A stretch of 64,000 nucleotides of DNA, taken from positions 1 through 64,000 of the forward strand of contig NZ_QXMH01000007.1 in NCBI RefSeq assembly GCF_003568665.1. The letters are read 5' to 3'. This DNA is from Chitinophaga alhagiae. GTDB lineage: Bacteria > Bacteroidota > Bacteroidia > Chitinophagales > Chitinophagaceae. Shown piece after piece: positions 25,038 through 33,349 of the stretch. The first letter of the stretch is position 1. Each line of letters starts with the position of its first letter. A program made the translations under genes and the position numbers. The notes beneath the pieces were generated by a model, which was not told the origin of the DNA, did not search any database, and saw nothing but the letters and a program-made list of their open reading frames with translations.

Positions 25038-25045
25038 CAAAGATA
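25038..25045 (-). promoter_or_regulatory. -7 promoter element for the 205-aa gene
   Basis: On the minus strand this is TATCTTTG, matching TAnnTTTG. A start of transcription near 25031 gives a leader of about 55 nt to the ATG at 24975. Confidence 0.5.
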
Positions 25046-25222
25046 GATGTTTTTTTCCGGTAGGGCAGCAAAGGGGCATATGGAGGGGCATGTAGAGCAA
25101 CCGGAACCAGGACCAAAACATCATCCTGTAAACCGAAAACAGGATTAATTTTGAACGCTGTAAACCAATATCAGTATTTTCTAAACCAAGGTGTAAACCT
25201 ATATCAGGACAAGACCCTTGGA

Positions 25223-25354
25223 CCTATATCCTACCTATATCCTACCTATATCATACCTATATCAGACCTATATCAGACCTATGTTAGACCTATGTTAGAC
25301 CTAGTTCCTACCTAGTTCCTACCTAGTTTCCACCTAGTTTAGCCCTAAGTACAC
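25223..25354. repeat. 11-bp tandem repeat array, 12 units
   Basis: Units begin every 11 bp from 25223 to 25344, each starting with CCTA. They change stepwise, often in identical pairs: CCTATATCCTA twice, CCTATATCATA, CCTATATCAGA twice, CCTATGTTAGA twice, CCTAGTTCCTA twice, CCTAGTTTCCA, CCTAGTTTAGC, CCTAAGTACAC. The region upstream (25120-25215) has a looser repeat with GTAAACC...ATATCAG. The period is close to one turn of DNA, so every unit faces the same side of the helix. Confidence 0.9.
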
Positions 25355-25371
25355 CTTATGCCGGGAACACC

Positions 25372-26751
25372 CTACAAGGCAGCCTCCTGCCCCACCATGG
25401 CTCTGGTGAGCAGCCGGGCAGTGGCCGGCGCGGAAGACACCTGGTCTGCCCCGGCATCTAGCGGCAGGGTGCGGGGCTGACCGTCCATATCCGTTTTAAC
25501 GGCCGGGAAAGGCGTTTTTACGGCCCCTTTGGCGGGGCTGGCGGGCTGGAGGCGATAAGTACCCGCGGCAGTCTTAACGAGGCCCGGATCGGCCTTTGTG
25601 TAGCCTTCCTGCGGCATGTCTCCCTCGCTGCCGACCTGGTGGAGAAAATTGCCGGCAAAGGAGATGTCTTTATTGGGGCCGGCCAGTTTGGCGGCAGGCG
25701 CTTCGCTGCCCTGCAGAATATTGTAAACCAGCGTAATGGCGGTGGCGCCCATACCGTTGTTGCGGGCGTTTTGGGTGATATTTTCCGTGTTGTTCACCAG
25801 GGTGTTGAAAGCGATCAGCACACGGTCAGGCCTGTCGTGGCAGGTGAGTTTGGCGCCGTCCGCCACTTCGCCATCCCCATTGCCGATGTTGATGGCGGGT
25901 TTGCATTGCTCGAAGTAGTTGCTGTGGATCACATGATCGTCTCCGAAAATGCGGATACCGGGGGTGTTGATAAAATAGTTGCCGTACACCTCGCAGCGGT
26001 TACCATGGCGCAGGGTGAACTGGGCGGGGCAGTTACGGATGGTATTGTAGCGCAGCACCACGGCAGATGCCTTCACGGAGATCATCTCGTTCTCTCCCGC
26101 GCACTCTTCAAAAAGGTTGTATTCCACTATGCTGTTGCTGGAAGACATGCTAAAACCGCTCAGCCCGAACTGCAGGGTCTCTATGCCGTTGCCCGGCTGA
26201 TGCCGCTGGTCAAAGAAATAGTTGTGATGTATATGCAGCCTCTCCGCCACCTGGCTGCCGGCGCCGCGCACGGCCAGGAAGCGGCCCATGGCGTTCTTAT
26301 GCTGGAAGGTATTGTAATCCACTTCATGATCGCTGCCGGCAATATAGAGGTTCTCCCCGTCTCCCGGCGTTTCAAACAGGTTACGCGTCCAGCGGCAGAA
26401 GGAGGTGCCGGGAGCGGACCTTGCTCGGTTGGCGCGGTGGGTGAAGCGAAACCCTTTGATGATGATATGCTGCGCAGGCGCTACCAGGCTGAAACCGCCG
26501 TTGCCCGTGATCTCCGCGCCGTTGATGGTTTGCGCGGCGATGGTGATGGGTTGGCCTGCCGTACCCTGTTTATTGATAACGATCACGGAATCTCCCTTGT
26601 ACACCCCGTTGGCCAGGGTGATCACATCTCCGGGACGGGCGTTGTGGATGGCGCTTTGCAACGCGGGCAGAGAGTTGACGGTGATGTTGGCGGCCTGCAA
26701 CGGCAGGGAGGCCAGCAGACAGGCTGCCAGCAGGTATAATGATGTTTTCAT
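25372..26751 (-). CDS. Polysaccharide lyase family 6 (alginate/chondroitin lyase type)
   Basis: A 459-aa secreted protein with a signal peptide (residues 1-20, LPLQA). The body is a parallel beta-helix of the PL6 type. Lys-227 in 'EMISVKASA' and Arg-248 in 'FTLRHGNRC' sit where PL6 enzymes (chondroitinase B, alginate lyases) have their catalytic Lys and Arg; 'GIRIFG' and 'YGNYF' are also typical. It cleaves uronic-acid polysaccharide by beta-elimination; alginate is the commonest substrate, dermatan/chondroitin the alternative. A GH5-CBM6 gene lies 109 bp upstream on the same strand. Its start codon lies within a 13-bp inverted repeat that also flanks a LacI-type operator. Confidence 0.85.
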   Translation of the reverse strand: MKTSLYLLAACLLASLPLQAANITVNSLPALQSAIHNARPGDVITLANGVYKGDSVIVINKQGTAGQPITIAAQTINGAEITGNGGFSLVAPAQHIIIKGFRFTHRANRARSAPGTSFCRWTRNLFETPGDGENLYIAGSDHEVDYNTFQHKNAMGRFLAVRGAGSQVAERLHIHHNYFFDQRHQPGNGIETLQFGLSGFSMSSSNSIVEYNLFEECAGENEMISVKASAVVLRYNTIRNCPAQFTLRHGNRCEVYGNYFINTPGIRIFGDDHVIHSNYFEQCKPAINIGNGDGEVADGAKLTCHDRPDRVLIAFNTLVNNTENITQNARNNGMGATAITLVYNILQGSEAPAAKLAGPNKDISFAGNFLHQVGSEGDMPQEGYTKADPGLVKTAAGTYRLQPASPAKGAVKTPFPAVKTDMDGQPRTLPLDAGADQVSSAPATARLLTRAMVGQEAAL

Positions 26752-26812
26752 GCGGGAATTTTAAAACTGCGCAAACGTTTGCGTTCAGCAATGTTAGTGA
26801 AATTCCCGCATG
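26749..26812. repeat. 13-bp inverted repeat covering the PL6 start codon
   Basis: CATGCGGGAATTT (26749-26761) and AAATTCCCGCATG (26800-26812) are perfect complements 38 bp apart. In a minus-strand transcript coming from upstream, the ATG of the PL6 gene would be base-paired in this stem. A transcript starting inside the loop would lack the first arm and leave the ATG free. Confidence 0.85.
26770..26783. promoter_or_regulatory. LacI-family-type palindromic operator
   Basis: CGCAAACGTTTGCG is a perfect 14-bp palindrome with the central CG and AAACGTTT core known from LacI/PurR family operators. It lies 19 bp upstream of the PL6 start codon, inside the loop of the long inverted repeat. No lacI-type regulator gene is in this window, so the protein would act in trans. 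Confidence 0.7.
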
Positions 26813-26860
26813 AGGGGTAATAGCATTTTAACGGGAGGTGTTATTTTTATAGCGAATCTA

Positions 26861-28540
26861 TTACTCCTCAAACCTGATCTCCCTCAACCGGTACCCACCG
26901 GCAAGCGCCTTCACACGCAAGGCCTGGCTGCCTTTCTTCAACGCTACGTTTTTCACCGCTACCCATTGCCATGGCCCGGCCGGTACCGTTACCTCTTTCA
27001 CTACACCATTCACTGTTACCGCCAGTTTACCGGGCAGGCTGTCTGCCGCTACCTGCAGGCGGATCGTGTACTTGCCTTTGGCGGCCACGTTGAGCGTGTA
27101 CTGCAGCCACTCGCCCGTTTCAATGTCTGTCACATAATAGCCTGTCCCCTCCTGCCTGATGTCTACACCATCATTGCGGTAGGCGCCGCCGCGGTTGCCG
27201 CCGGTATGTTTGGGATCAGACACGCGGTAGTTGGCCGTGTCTGTATCATAATACGCAAAGCCGTTGCTGCCCAGGTCATAGTCTGCCGCTTGTAATACGG
27301 CGCCCGGCCGGATATTATTCGGTTTGAACGGACGGGCGGAAGGGTCTGCGGGCTGGCGTATCATGGCGTCTATTACATCGCGGTGTACGGCGTTGCTGGC
27401 AAAGTTAGTGGCGCGGGCCAGGGCCATCACGCCGCGGTAAGCTGTTTCCGCGGAGGGCCTGGACGCTTTGGCGGAATCGTTCCAGTAGGCGGTTACCTGC
27501 TGGTATTCCGGGTTGGACGGTACCTCCAGCGGGTTATTGATGCCGATCTTTTTCAACGGCCACCAGGCCCAGCCAATGTTATGAGATTCCAGCAGGCGGA
27601 TGGCGTTGGTGAACCATACATTGGAGTTTTCGCCGGTTTCTCCCAGCCATACGGGAATATTGTACTGCTCCCGGTAGCGGAGAATATGGGCAATGGAATT
27701 TTCATCGTTGTAGTTCCAGTATTTATGGAAGCTCAGCACCATGTTATTATCCCAGGGCGGCAGTACGCCATTGTAGTTGTTGCCCCAGCCGTTGCCTTCA
27801 ATGATCACTATATGGTGGGGGTCTACCTCGCGGATGGCATGGGTGATCTCCATCATCAGTTTGCGCAGCGGGGCGTTCTTCTTTTCTTTGATCCCGTTCT
27901 TGTCGTTCACCGGGTCTTCAAACCCGAAGTTGGGCTCGTTGATGATATCGTACGCCGCTATCCAGGGCTCATCTTTATACCGGGCGGCCACTTTCCGCCA
28001 GAAGCTCACGGTAGCGCGCTGATGCGCTTCGCTTTCCCAGAGGGAAGGCTGGCTGCCGTCGCGGTCTGAAATATTGAGGTCGTTGCCCTGTCCGCCGGGC
28101 GCGGCATGCAGGTCAAGAATGAGGTACATGCTGTTGGCCTTGCACCAGGCCAGCAGACTGTCTGTTAATGCAAAACCCTTTTCCGTATCATAGAGGTTGT
28201 AGTGCATGGGCAGGCGTACGGAGTTAAAACCCCAGGACTTCAGGGCATCAACATCCGCCCGGGTGGCGTGATTGGCCAGCCAGGCATCGTAAAACTCTGC
28301 TGTCTTTTCAGCGCCGATGAGCTTTTCCAGGCGCTCGCGGATCTTGTGCTGCTGGCCCTGGCGGTATACTTTCAGCATATAACCTTCCTGCAGCATCCAG
28401 CCGCCGAGGCCCATGCCGCGAAGCAATACGTTCTCGCCTTTTTCATTGACAATACGCTGGCCGGAAGTTTTCAGAAAACCCTGGCCAAGGGTGGATACAC
28501 TGAGGAGCAATGCTCCTGTGAGGGACAAGATAGTTTTCAT
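26861..28540 (-). CDS. Glycoside hydrolase family 5 with C-terminal CBM6
   Basis: A 559-aa secreted enzyme; ATG 28540 gives a clean signal peptide (MKTILSLTGALLLSVSTLGQ). Residues 25-390 are a GH5 (beta/alpha)8 barrel with 'RGMGLGGWMLQEGY' at the start, the acid/base 'DIINEPNFGF' and the nucleophile region 'WLGETGEN'. The last 140 residues are a CBM6-type carbohydrate-binding module (LQAADYDLGSNGFAYYD, 'VDIRQEGTGYYV', 'GEWLQYTLNV'). The family hydrolyses beta-glycans such as glucans or mannans. With the PL6 lyase just downstream it suggests use of plant or algal cell-wall material. A longer frame to 28660 exists but adds a non-signal extension. Confidence 0.88.
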   Translation of the reverse strand: MKTILSLTGALLLSVSTLGQGFLKTSGQRIVNEKGENVLLRGMGLGGWMLQEGYMLKVYRQGQQHKIRERLEKLIGAEKTAEFYDAWLANHATRADVDALKSWGFNSVRLPMHYNLYDTEKGFALTDSLLAWCKANSMYLILDLHAAPGGQGNDLNISDRDGSQPSLWESEAHQRATVSFWRKVAARYKDEPWIAAYDIINEPNFGFEDPVNDKNGIKEKKNAPLRKLMMEITHAIREVDPHHIVIIEGNGWGNNYNGVLPPWDNNMVLSFHKYWNYNDENSIAHILRYREQYNIPVWLGETGENSNVWFTNAIRLLESHNIGWAWWPLKKIGINNPLEVPSNPEYQQVTAYWNDSAKASRPSAETAYRGVMALARATNFASNAVHRDVIDAMIRQPADPSARPFKPNNIRPGAVLQAADYDLGSNGFAYYDTDTANYRVSDPKHTGGNRGGAYRNDGVDIRQEGTGYYVTDIETGEWLQYTLNVAAKGKYTIRLQVAADSLPGKLAVTVNGVVKEVTVPAGPWQWVAVKNVALKKGSQALRVKALAGGYRLREIRFEE

Positions 28541-28606
28541 AATGATGAACATGGAACAGGCCTCAAAATAATTAAAATCCACCATCAGGCGCAAAACACT
28601 TTCCCA

Positions 28607-28634
28607 TTTCCGGAAACTTTGTCCGGAACCGGAC
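28607..28634. promoter_or_regulatory. Paired palindromes, candidate enhancer site for the NtrC-type regulator
   Basis: TTTCCGGAAA (28607-28616) and GTCCGGAACCGGAC (28621-28634) are neighbouring palindromes that share a TCCGGAA core 13 bp apart. They lie about 80-105 bp upstream of the expected start from the sigma-54-like promoter at 28686, the usual distance for enhancer-binding proteins. The operon downstream encodes such a protein. Confidence 0.55.
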
Positions 28635-28685
28635 ACTTTTTTTCTTATCAATCTCCGCAACCATCTGTAAACGAATCATCTAAGT

Positions 28686-28701
28686 TTGGCACCGCGCTTG
28701 A
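28686..28701 (+). promoter_or_regulatory. Sigma-54-like promoter (-24/-12) of the export operon
   Basis: TTGGCACCGCGCTTGA matches the TTGGCACN5TTGC pattern apart from GA instead of GC at -12; the GG-to-GA spacing is correct. Transcription would begin near 28713, two bases before the ATG, so the mRNA would be almost leaderless or a later start is used. Confidence 0.55.
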
Positions 28702-28714
28702 ATCATTCCGGCAC

Positions 28715-29959
28715 ATGGACAAAGAAATTTCACCCGCCGAAATCAAACGCGCCAACAGGAAGCGCTGGTTCATAACAGGGGCCTGCCTCGTTGTTGCCGC
28801 CGCCGGCTTCCTCATTTTCCGCTATGCCATAAAACCGGTGCTGCGCGCGGCCTCCATTACCACCGCCTCAGTGGAGCGGGGTAACGTGGAGAACACCATC
28901 AGCGCCTCCGGCGAAATATTGCCCGAGTTTGAAGAAGTGATCACCAGCCCCATCAGCGCCGCCATCCGCGAGATCCACCAGGATGCGGGCGCTACCGTTA
29001 CCCCCGGGCAGCCCATCCTGCAACTGGACAAAACCGCGGCACAGGCGGAATATGAAAAAGGGAAGTTCCAGCTGGAAGCCAAACAGAACGATCTGCGGCG
29101 CCTCAAGCTGGAGCTGGACAAAAGTTACTTTGACCTGAAATCGAACAACAGCATCAAACAGCTCCGCATCGGCAGCCTGCAGGCGGCCGTGGAAAACGCC
29201 CGCCGCCTCTTCAAAGCCGGCGGCGGCACCCGGGAAGATATTGAGCAGGCGGAAATGGAACTGAAAGTGGCACGGCTGGAAAAAGAGCAGCTGGAGAACG
29301 AGATCAAAAGCAAACAGCAAACCATGCAGGTGGAAATGCGGGAATCCCAGATAGCCATTGCCATTCAGCAGCAGGAGCTGCAAACCCTGTACAGCAAACT
29401 CTCCCGGGCTACCATCACCGCCGGCAGAGGCGGCGTGATCACCTGGGTGAACCGCAATATTGGCGCGGCCATCCGCGAAGGTGAAGAACTGGTAAGGATC
29501 GCTGACCTGGGCAGCTTCAAGGTAACCGGCAGTATTTCAGACACCTACCTCAACCGCCTGCACAGCGGCATGGCGGCCATTATACGCGTGGGCAGTGAAG
29601 ATGTAAGAGGCGCCATCACTACCGTACACCCCGCGGTGCAGAACGGCGTGGTCACCTTCGATATTGCGCTGCTTCAACGCAACCACCCCCTGCTGCGGCC
29701 CCGCATGAAAACGGAAGTGTTCCTGGTAACCGCTACCGTCAGCAATGTACTGCGGGTAGCCAACGGGCCCGCCTTCAAAACGGCGGGGCTGCAGGATGTA
29801 TTTGTGGTGAAAAACGGCAAGGCTTACCGCCGCCAGGTGCAAACCGGCCTCAGCAATTTTGACTACATAGAACTGAAAAACAACGTGCAGGCCGGCGAAG
29901 TGGTGATCACTTCAGACATGAGCGAATTTAAACATGCCCGTGAAATAGCCATCCAATGA
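28715..29959 (+). CDS. HlyD/MacA-type periplasmic adaptor
   Basis: A 414-aa protein with one N-terminal transmembrane helix (about residues 17-37). A barrel-sandwich half (ERGNVENTISASGEI, 'IREIHQDAGATVTPGQPIL') precedes a long helical hairpin (about residues 110-225) and the second half (ATITAGRGGVITWVNRNIGAAIREGEELV), then a beta-barrel. This is the MacA-like adaptor layout. ATG 28715 (MDKEISPAEI) is chosen because everything upstream in the frame lies across the promoter region. It begins a seven-gene operon and overlaps the next gene by 4 bp (ATGA). Confidence 0.9.
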   Translation: MDKEISPAEIKRANRKRWFITGACLVVAAAGFLIFRYAIKPVLRAASITTASVERGNVENTISASGEILPEFEEVITSPISAAIREIHQDAGATVTPGQPILQLDKTAAQAEYEKGKFQLEAKQNDLRRLKLELDKSYFDLKSNNSIKQLRIGSLQAAVENARRLFKAGGGTREDIEQAEMELKVARLEKEQLENEIKSKQQTMQVEMRESQIAIAIQQQELQTLYSKLSRATITAGRGGVITWVNRNIGAAIREGEELVRIADLGSFKVTGSISDTYLNRLHSGMAAIIRVGSEDVRGAITTVHPAVQNGVVTFDIALLQRNHPLLRPRMKTEVFLVTATVSNVLRVANGPAFKTAGLQDVFVVKNGKAYRRQVQTGLSNFDYIELKNNVQAGEVVITSDMSEFKHAREIAIQ

Positions 29960-31404
29960 GAACAACGCTGATAGGCATATTATCCCTGCTGTATACGGCC
30001 GCCGCCGCGCAAGACAGCCTGGTGCTCTCCCTGCTGCAGGTGGTAGACATGGCAAAGGCCGGTTCCATTGCCTCCCGCCAGGCGGCTACGGTAAAAGAAA
30101 CAAAATATTGGGAGTGGCGCAGCTTTCGCTCCAACTACCAGCCGCAACTGGCCCTTACAGGCACATTGCCGGGCTACCGCAAAAGTTTTTCGCCGGTGCT
30201 GCAGCCTAACGGCACCATAGAGTTCAAGCCGGTGCATAATAACAACTCCACCCTGAACCTGGCTTTCAGCCAGGGCATCACGGCCACCGGCGGTACCATT
30301 TACGGGGCCACGGAGCTGCAGCGGTTCGATGATTTTGACCGGAAAAGCACGCTCTATAACGGTATACCCTACACGCTGGGTTATTCCCAGCCGCTCTTCC
30401 AGTTCAACACCCTGAAGTGGGACAAAAAAACAGAACCGCTCAGGTACGAGGAAAGTCGCCAGCAATACATTGCGGACATGGAAGAAGTGGCCATAACGGC
30501 CAGCGGGTATTTTTTTGACCTGCTGCTGGCCCAGGTCAACTTCCAGATAGCGGAGACCAACCTGGCCAACACGCGGCAGATACAGCGCATTGCGGATGAA
30601 AAGTTCGCACTCGGCAAAATATCCCGGAACGAAATACTGCAACTGCAGCTGGAATACCTGAAAGCGGAGAAGTCTGCCGGCACGGCACGGAGGGACATGG
30701 AAATAGCCATGCTCAACCTCCGCTCCTACACCGGCCTGCAGCAAACCGGCAAAATTATGCTGCAGCTGCCGCCCGCCAACATCAACATGCAGGTAACAGC
30801 CGGGAAGGTGCTGGCGGAAGCCTATGCCAACAACGCCAACGCCATCGCATTTGTACGCCGCATGGTGGAAGCCCGGCGCGATGTAGCGCTGGCCAAAGGC
30901 AAGAATGGGCTTAATGCCACGCTCACGGCCAACCTGGGTTTTTCCAACAGTGCCGCCACCATCCCGAAAATATACAGCAGCCCGCAGGAGCAGCAGGTGG
31001 TGCAGCTGGAGTTTTCCGTGCCTATCTTGGACTGGGGCCGCTCCCGCTCCAGGATACGCACCGCGGAAGCCAATATGAAGCTGGTGCAGTATACGGTGGA
31101 GCAAGACAAGCTCAACTTCATGCATGCGGTTACCACGCAGGTAACGCTGTTTGACATGATGAAGGGACAGGTGGCGCTCACCGCCGCGGCAGACAGCATT
31201 GCGTCTGAAAAATACCAGATCGCGCAGGACCGGTACGTGCTGGGCAACCTCAGCATCACAGATCTCAGCATTGCCTTCCAGGAAAAAGACCAGGCCAAGC
31301 GGGACTATGTGCAGGCCCTCCGCGATTTCTGGGGGGCGTATTACGAACTGCGCTGTTTGTCTTTATACGATTTTGAAAACAATCAAAAGATCGATTATCC
31401 ATAA
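29956..31404 (+). CDS. TolC family outer membrane channel
   Basis: A 482-aa protein with a signal peptide (about residues 1-20, AAAAQ). It has the long-helix OEP repeats of TolC proteins, with 'ETNLANTRQIQRIADEKFALGKISRNEILQL' split over residues 195-225 and a matching second repeat 'YQIAQDRYVLGNLSITDLSIAF' around 415-435. It forms the outer-membrane exit duct for the MacA-like adaptor and ABC permeases of the same operon. The start codon overlaps the adaptor stop codon (ATGA), so translation is coupled. Confidence 0.88.
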   Translation: MRTTLIGILSLLYTAAAAQDSLVLSLLQVVDMAKAGSIASRQAATVKETKYWEWRSFRSNYQPQLALTGTLPGYRKSFSPVLQPNGTIEFKPVHNNNSTLNLAFSQGITATGGTIYGATELQRFDDFDRKSTLYNGIPYTLGYSQPLFQFNTLKWDKKTEPLRYEESRQQYIADMEEVAITASGYFFDLLLAQVNFQIAETNLANTRQIQRIADEKFALGKISRNEILQLQLEYLKAEKSAGTARRDMEIAMLNLRSYTGLQQTGKIMLQLPPANINMQVTAGKVLAEAYANNANAIAFVRRMVEARRDVALAKGKNGLNATLTANLGFSNSAATIPKIYSSPQEQQVVQLEFSVPILDWGRSRSRIRTAEANMKLVQYTVEQDKLNFMHAVTTQVTLFDMMKGQVALTAAADSIASEKYQIAQDRYVLGNLSITDLSIAFQEKDQAKRDYVQALRDFWGAYYELRCLSLYDFENNQKIDYP

Positions 31405-31413
31405 ATTCATTGT

Positions 31414-32079
31414 ATGATCCGCTTACAGAACATAGAAAAAGTATACCGTACAGATACGGTAGAAACGCTGGCGCTCAACAGCATCAGCCTCAACGTTGCC
31501 AAAGGCGAGTTCCTGTCTATCATGGGCCCTTCCGGCTGCGGCAAAAGCACCTTGCTGAACATCATGGGCCTGCTGGACGCGCCCACCCGCGGCGAAGTGC
31601 GCATTGCAGACAGCACGCCGGGCTACCTGTCAGACAAACAGCTGGCACATTTCCGCAACAAAAAGATCGGGTTCATTTTTCAAAGCTACCACCTCATTAA
31701 CGACCTGCAGGTGCTGGACAATGTGGAGCTGCCGCTGCTCTACCGGAAGTCTACCGCCCGCGAGCGTAAAGCGCTGGCCACCGCCGCGCTGGGGAAGGTA
31801 GGCCTCAGCAACCGCATCAAACACTTTCCTTCCCAGCTTTCCGGCGGGCAAAAACAGCGGGTGGCCATTGCCCGCGCCATTGTGGGGCAGCCGGAGATCA
31901 TTCTGGCAGACGAGCCTACCGGCAACCTGGACAGTGCCATGGGCAACGAAGTGATGGACATCCTCCTGCACCTTAACCGCCAGGAAGGCACCACCATTGT
32001 AATGGTCACGCACGACGAGCAGATAGCCCGCAAAACGCACCGGCTGGTAAGGCTCTTTGACGGCGCGCAGGTACAATAA
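31414..32079 (+). CDS. ABC transporter ATP-binding protein (MacB/LolD type)
   Basis: A 221-aa ATPase with Walker A 'GPSGCGKSTLLN' near residue 40, Q-loop 'FIFQSYHLI', signature 'LSGGQKQRVAIARA' and Walker B 'EIILADEPTGNLD'. The LNIMGLLDAPTRGEV block and size are typical of the LolD/MacB/FtsE group. It powers the two FtsX-like permeases encoded next. Here ATPase and permease are separate proteins, whereas in E. coli MacB they are fused. It lies 9 bp after the TolC gene. Confidence 0.93.
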   Translation: MIRLQNIEKVYRTDTVETLALNSISLNVAKGEFLSIMGPSGCGKSTLLNIMGLLDAPTRGEVRIADSTPGYLSDKQLAHFRNKKIGFIFQSYHLINDLQVLDNVELPLLYRKSTARERKALATAALGKVGLSNRIKHFPSQLSGGQKQRVAIARAIVGQPEIILADEPTGNLDSAMGNEVMDILLHLNRQEGTTIVMVTHDEQIARKTHRLVRLFDGAQVQ

Positions 32080-32095
32080 CCCATAAACCTTCCTT

Positions 32096-33337
32096 ATGCT
32101 CAAGAACTATTTTAAAATAGCCATTGCCGTGCTGAAAAGGAGAAAGTTCTTCACCTTCATCAGCCTGTTCGGCATCAGCTTCACCCTGGCCATCCTCATT
32201 GTGCTCACGGCCTTTTATGATCACTTGTTCAGCCCGGGTTACCCGGACTACAAACGCCACCGCTCCCTGTACGTCAACTCCATTGTGCAGGAGCACAGCA
32301 AGCACCAGTCCCACAACCAGGGGCCGCCCAGCCTGTATTTCATGCAGCGCTTCGTGACCACCCTCAAAACGCCGGAAAAGGTGGCCATTTCCTCCATTTT
32401 CGGCCCCACCAACACGTACGTGAACAACCGCAAGCTGGTGATCAACATCAAATACACCAACCAGGCGTTCTGGGACGTGCAGGAGTTCCGCTTTCTTGAA
32501 GGCAGGCCTTATAGTGAGCAGCAGATAGCCGCCGGGGAAAAGGTGGCGGTGATCAGCCGGGAAACGCGGGAAAATTATTTTGGGGACGCGCCGGCCGTAA
32601 CGGGGCGGTATATTCAGACCAACAACATCCAGTACCGCGTGATCGGCGTGGTAGACAATGTGCCCAAAACGCTGCTGTATTCCTATGCGGACATGTACCT
32701 TCCTTATTCGCTCTCGGCCACGGACATGGCCAACAAGGGGTACAACGGCAGCTACACCGCCATACTGCTGGGCCGTACCGCAAAAGACCTGGGCGCCATG
32801 CAGGCAGAGTATGCCGCCATGATCAGCAAGGTACCGCTAGACACCGCTTCGTTCAACTCCATACAAGGCTCCGCAGACACTTACCTGGCCAGCTTTGCCC
32901 GCGTGCTGGGCGGCAAGGCCAGCGGCAGTTCCGGTGTTCCGCGCTTTATCATTTATATCAGCATCTTTGTGTTCCTGTTCATGCTGCTGCCCACCATCAA
33001 CCTCGTGAACATCAACACCAGCCGCATCATGGAACGCTCTTCCGAAATAGGTGTGCGCAAGGCTTTCGGCGCTTCGTCCGGTACGCTGGCCATCCAGTTC
33101 ATCGTGGAAAACCTCATTCTCACCTTCCTGGGCGGCTTGCTGGGGCTGCTGCTGAGCGGGGTGATACTGGCCATGGTGAACAGCAGCCGGCTCATCCCCA
33201 ACGCTCATCTCACCATCAATTTCACCGTGCTGGCCGCATTTGTACTGGCCTGCCTCGTGTTCGGGCTGCTGTCTGGCGTATTCCCCGCCTGGCGCATGAG
33301 CCGCATGCAGGTGGTATCCGCATTAAAAGCCAATTAA
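32096..33337 (+). CDS. FtsX/MacB-like ABC permease 1
   Basis: A 413-aa permease with TM1 at about residues 20-42, a periplasmic MacB_PCD domain (about 45-270) and three C-terminal helices (about 285-310, 335-360, 378-400). The FtsX signature 'NTSRIMERSSEIGVRKAFGASSGTLAIQFIVENL', split over residues 304-340, is clear. It works in mechanotransmission-type ABC systems: no substrate passes through the membrane part; instead ATP use drives periplasmic export. It lies 16 bp after the ATPase gene. Together with permease 2 it would form a heterodimer. Confidence 0.9.
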   Translation: MLKNYFKIAIAVLKRRKFFTFISLFGISFTLAILIVLTAFYDHLFSPGYPDYKRHRSLYVNSIVQEHSKHQSHNQGPPSLYFMQRFVTTLKTPEKVAISSIFGPTNTYVNNRKLVINIKYTNQAFWDVQEFRFLEGRPYSEQQIAAGEKVAVISRETRENYFGDAPAVTGRYIQTNNIQYRVIGVVDNVPKTLLYSYADMYLPYSLSATDMANKGYNGSYTAILLGRTAKDLGAMQAEYAAMISKVPLDTASFNSIQGSADTYLASFARVLGGKASGSSGVPRFIIYISIFVFLFMLLPTINLVNINTSRIMERSSEIGVRKAFGASSGTLAIQFIVENLILTFLGGLLGLLLSGVILAMVNSSRLIPNAHLTINFTVLAAFVLACLVFGLLSGVFPAWRMSRMQVVSALKAN

Positions 33338-33349
33338 AACCGACACAAC

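Larger units (their letters stand above)
24976..25371. other. 396-bp gene-free region holding a repeat array
   Basis: No gene is supported here. The left part (24976-25050) is AT-rich and carries the promoter of the 205-aa gene. From about 25120 on, TAAACC-containing imperfect repeats lead into the 11-bp tandem array at 25223-25354, which ends 17 bp before the stop codon of the PL6 gene. Confidence 0.7.

Noticed and set aside
25223..25354. CRISPR array
   Set aside because: Units are directly adjacent 11-mers without spacers, and no cas gene is present.
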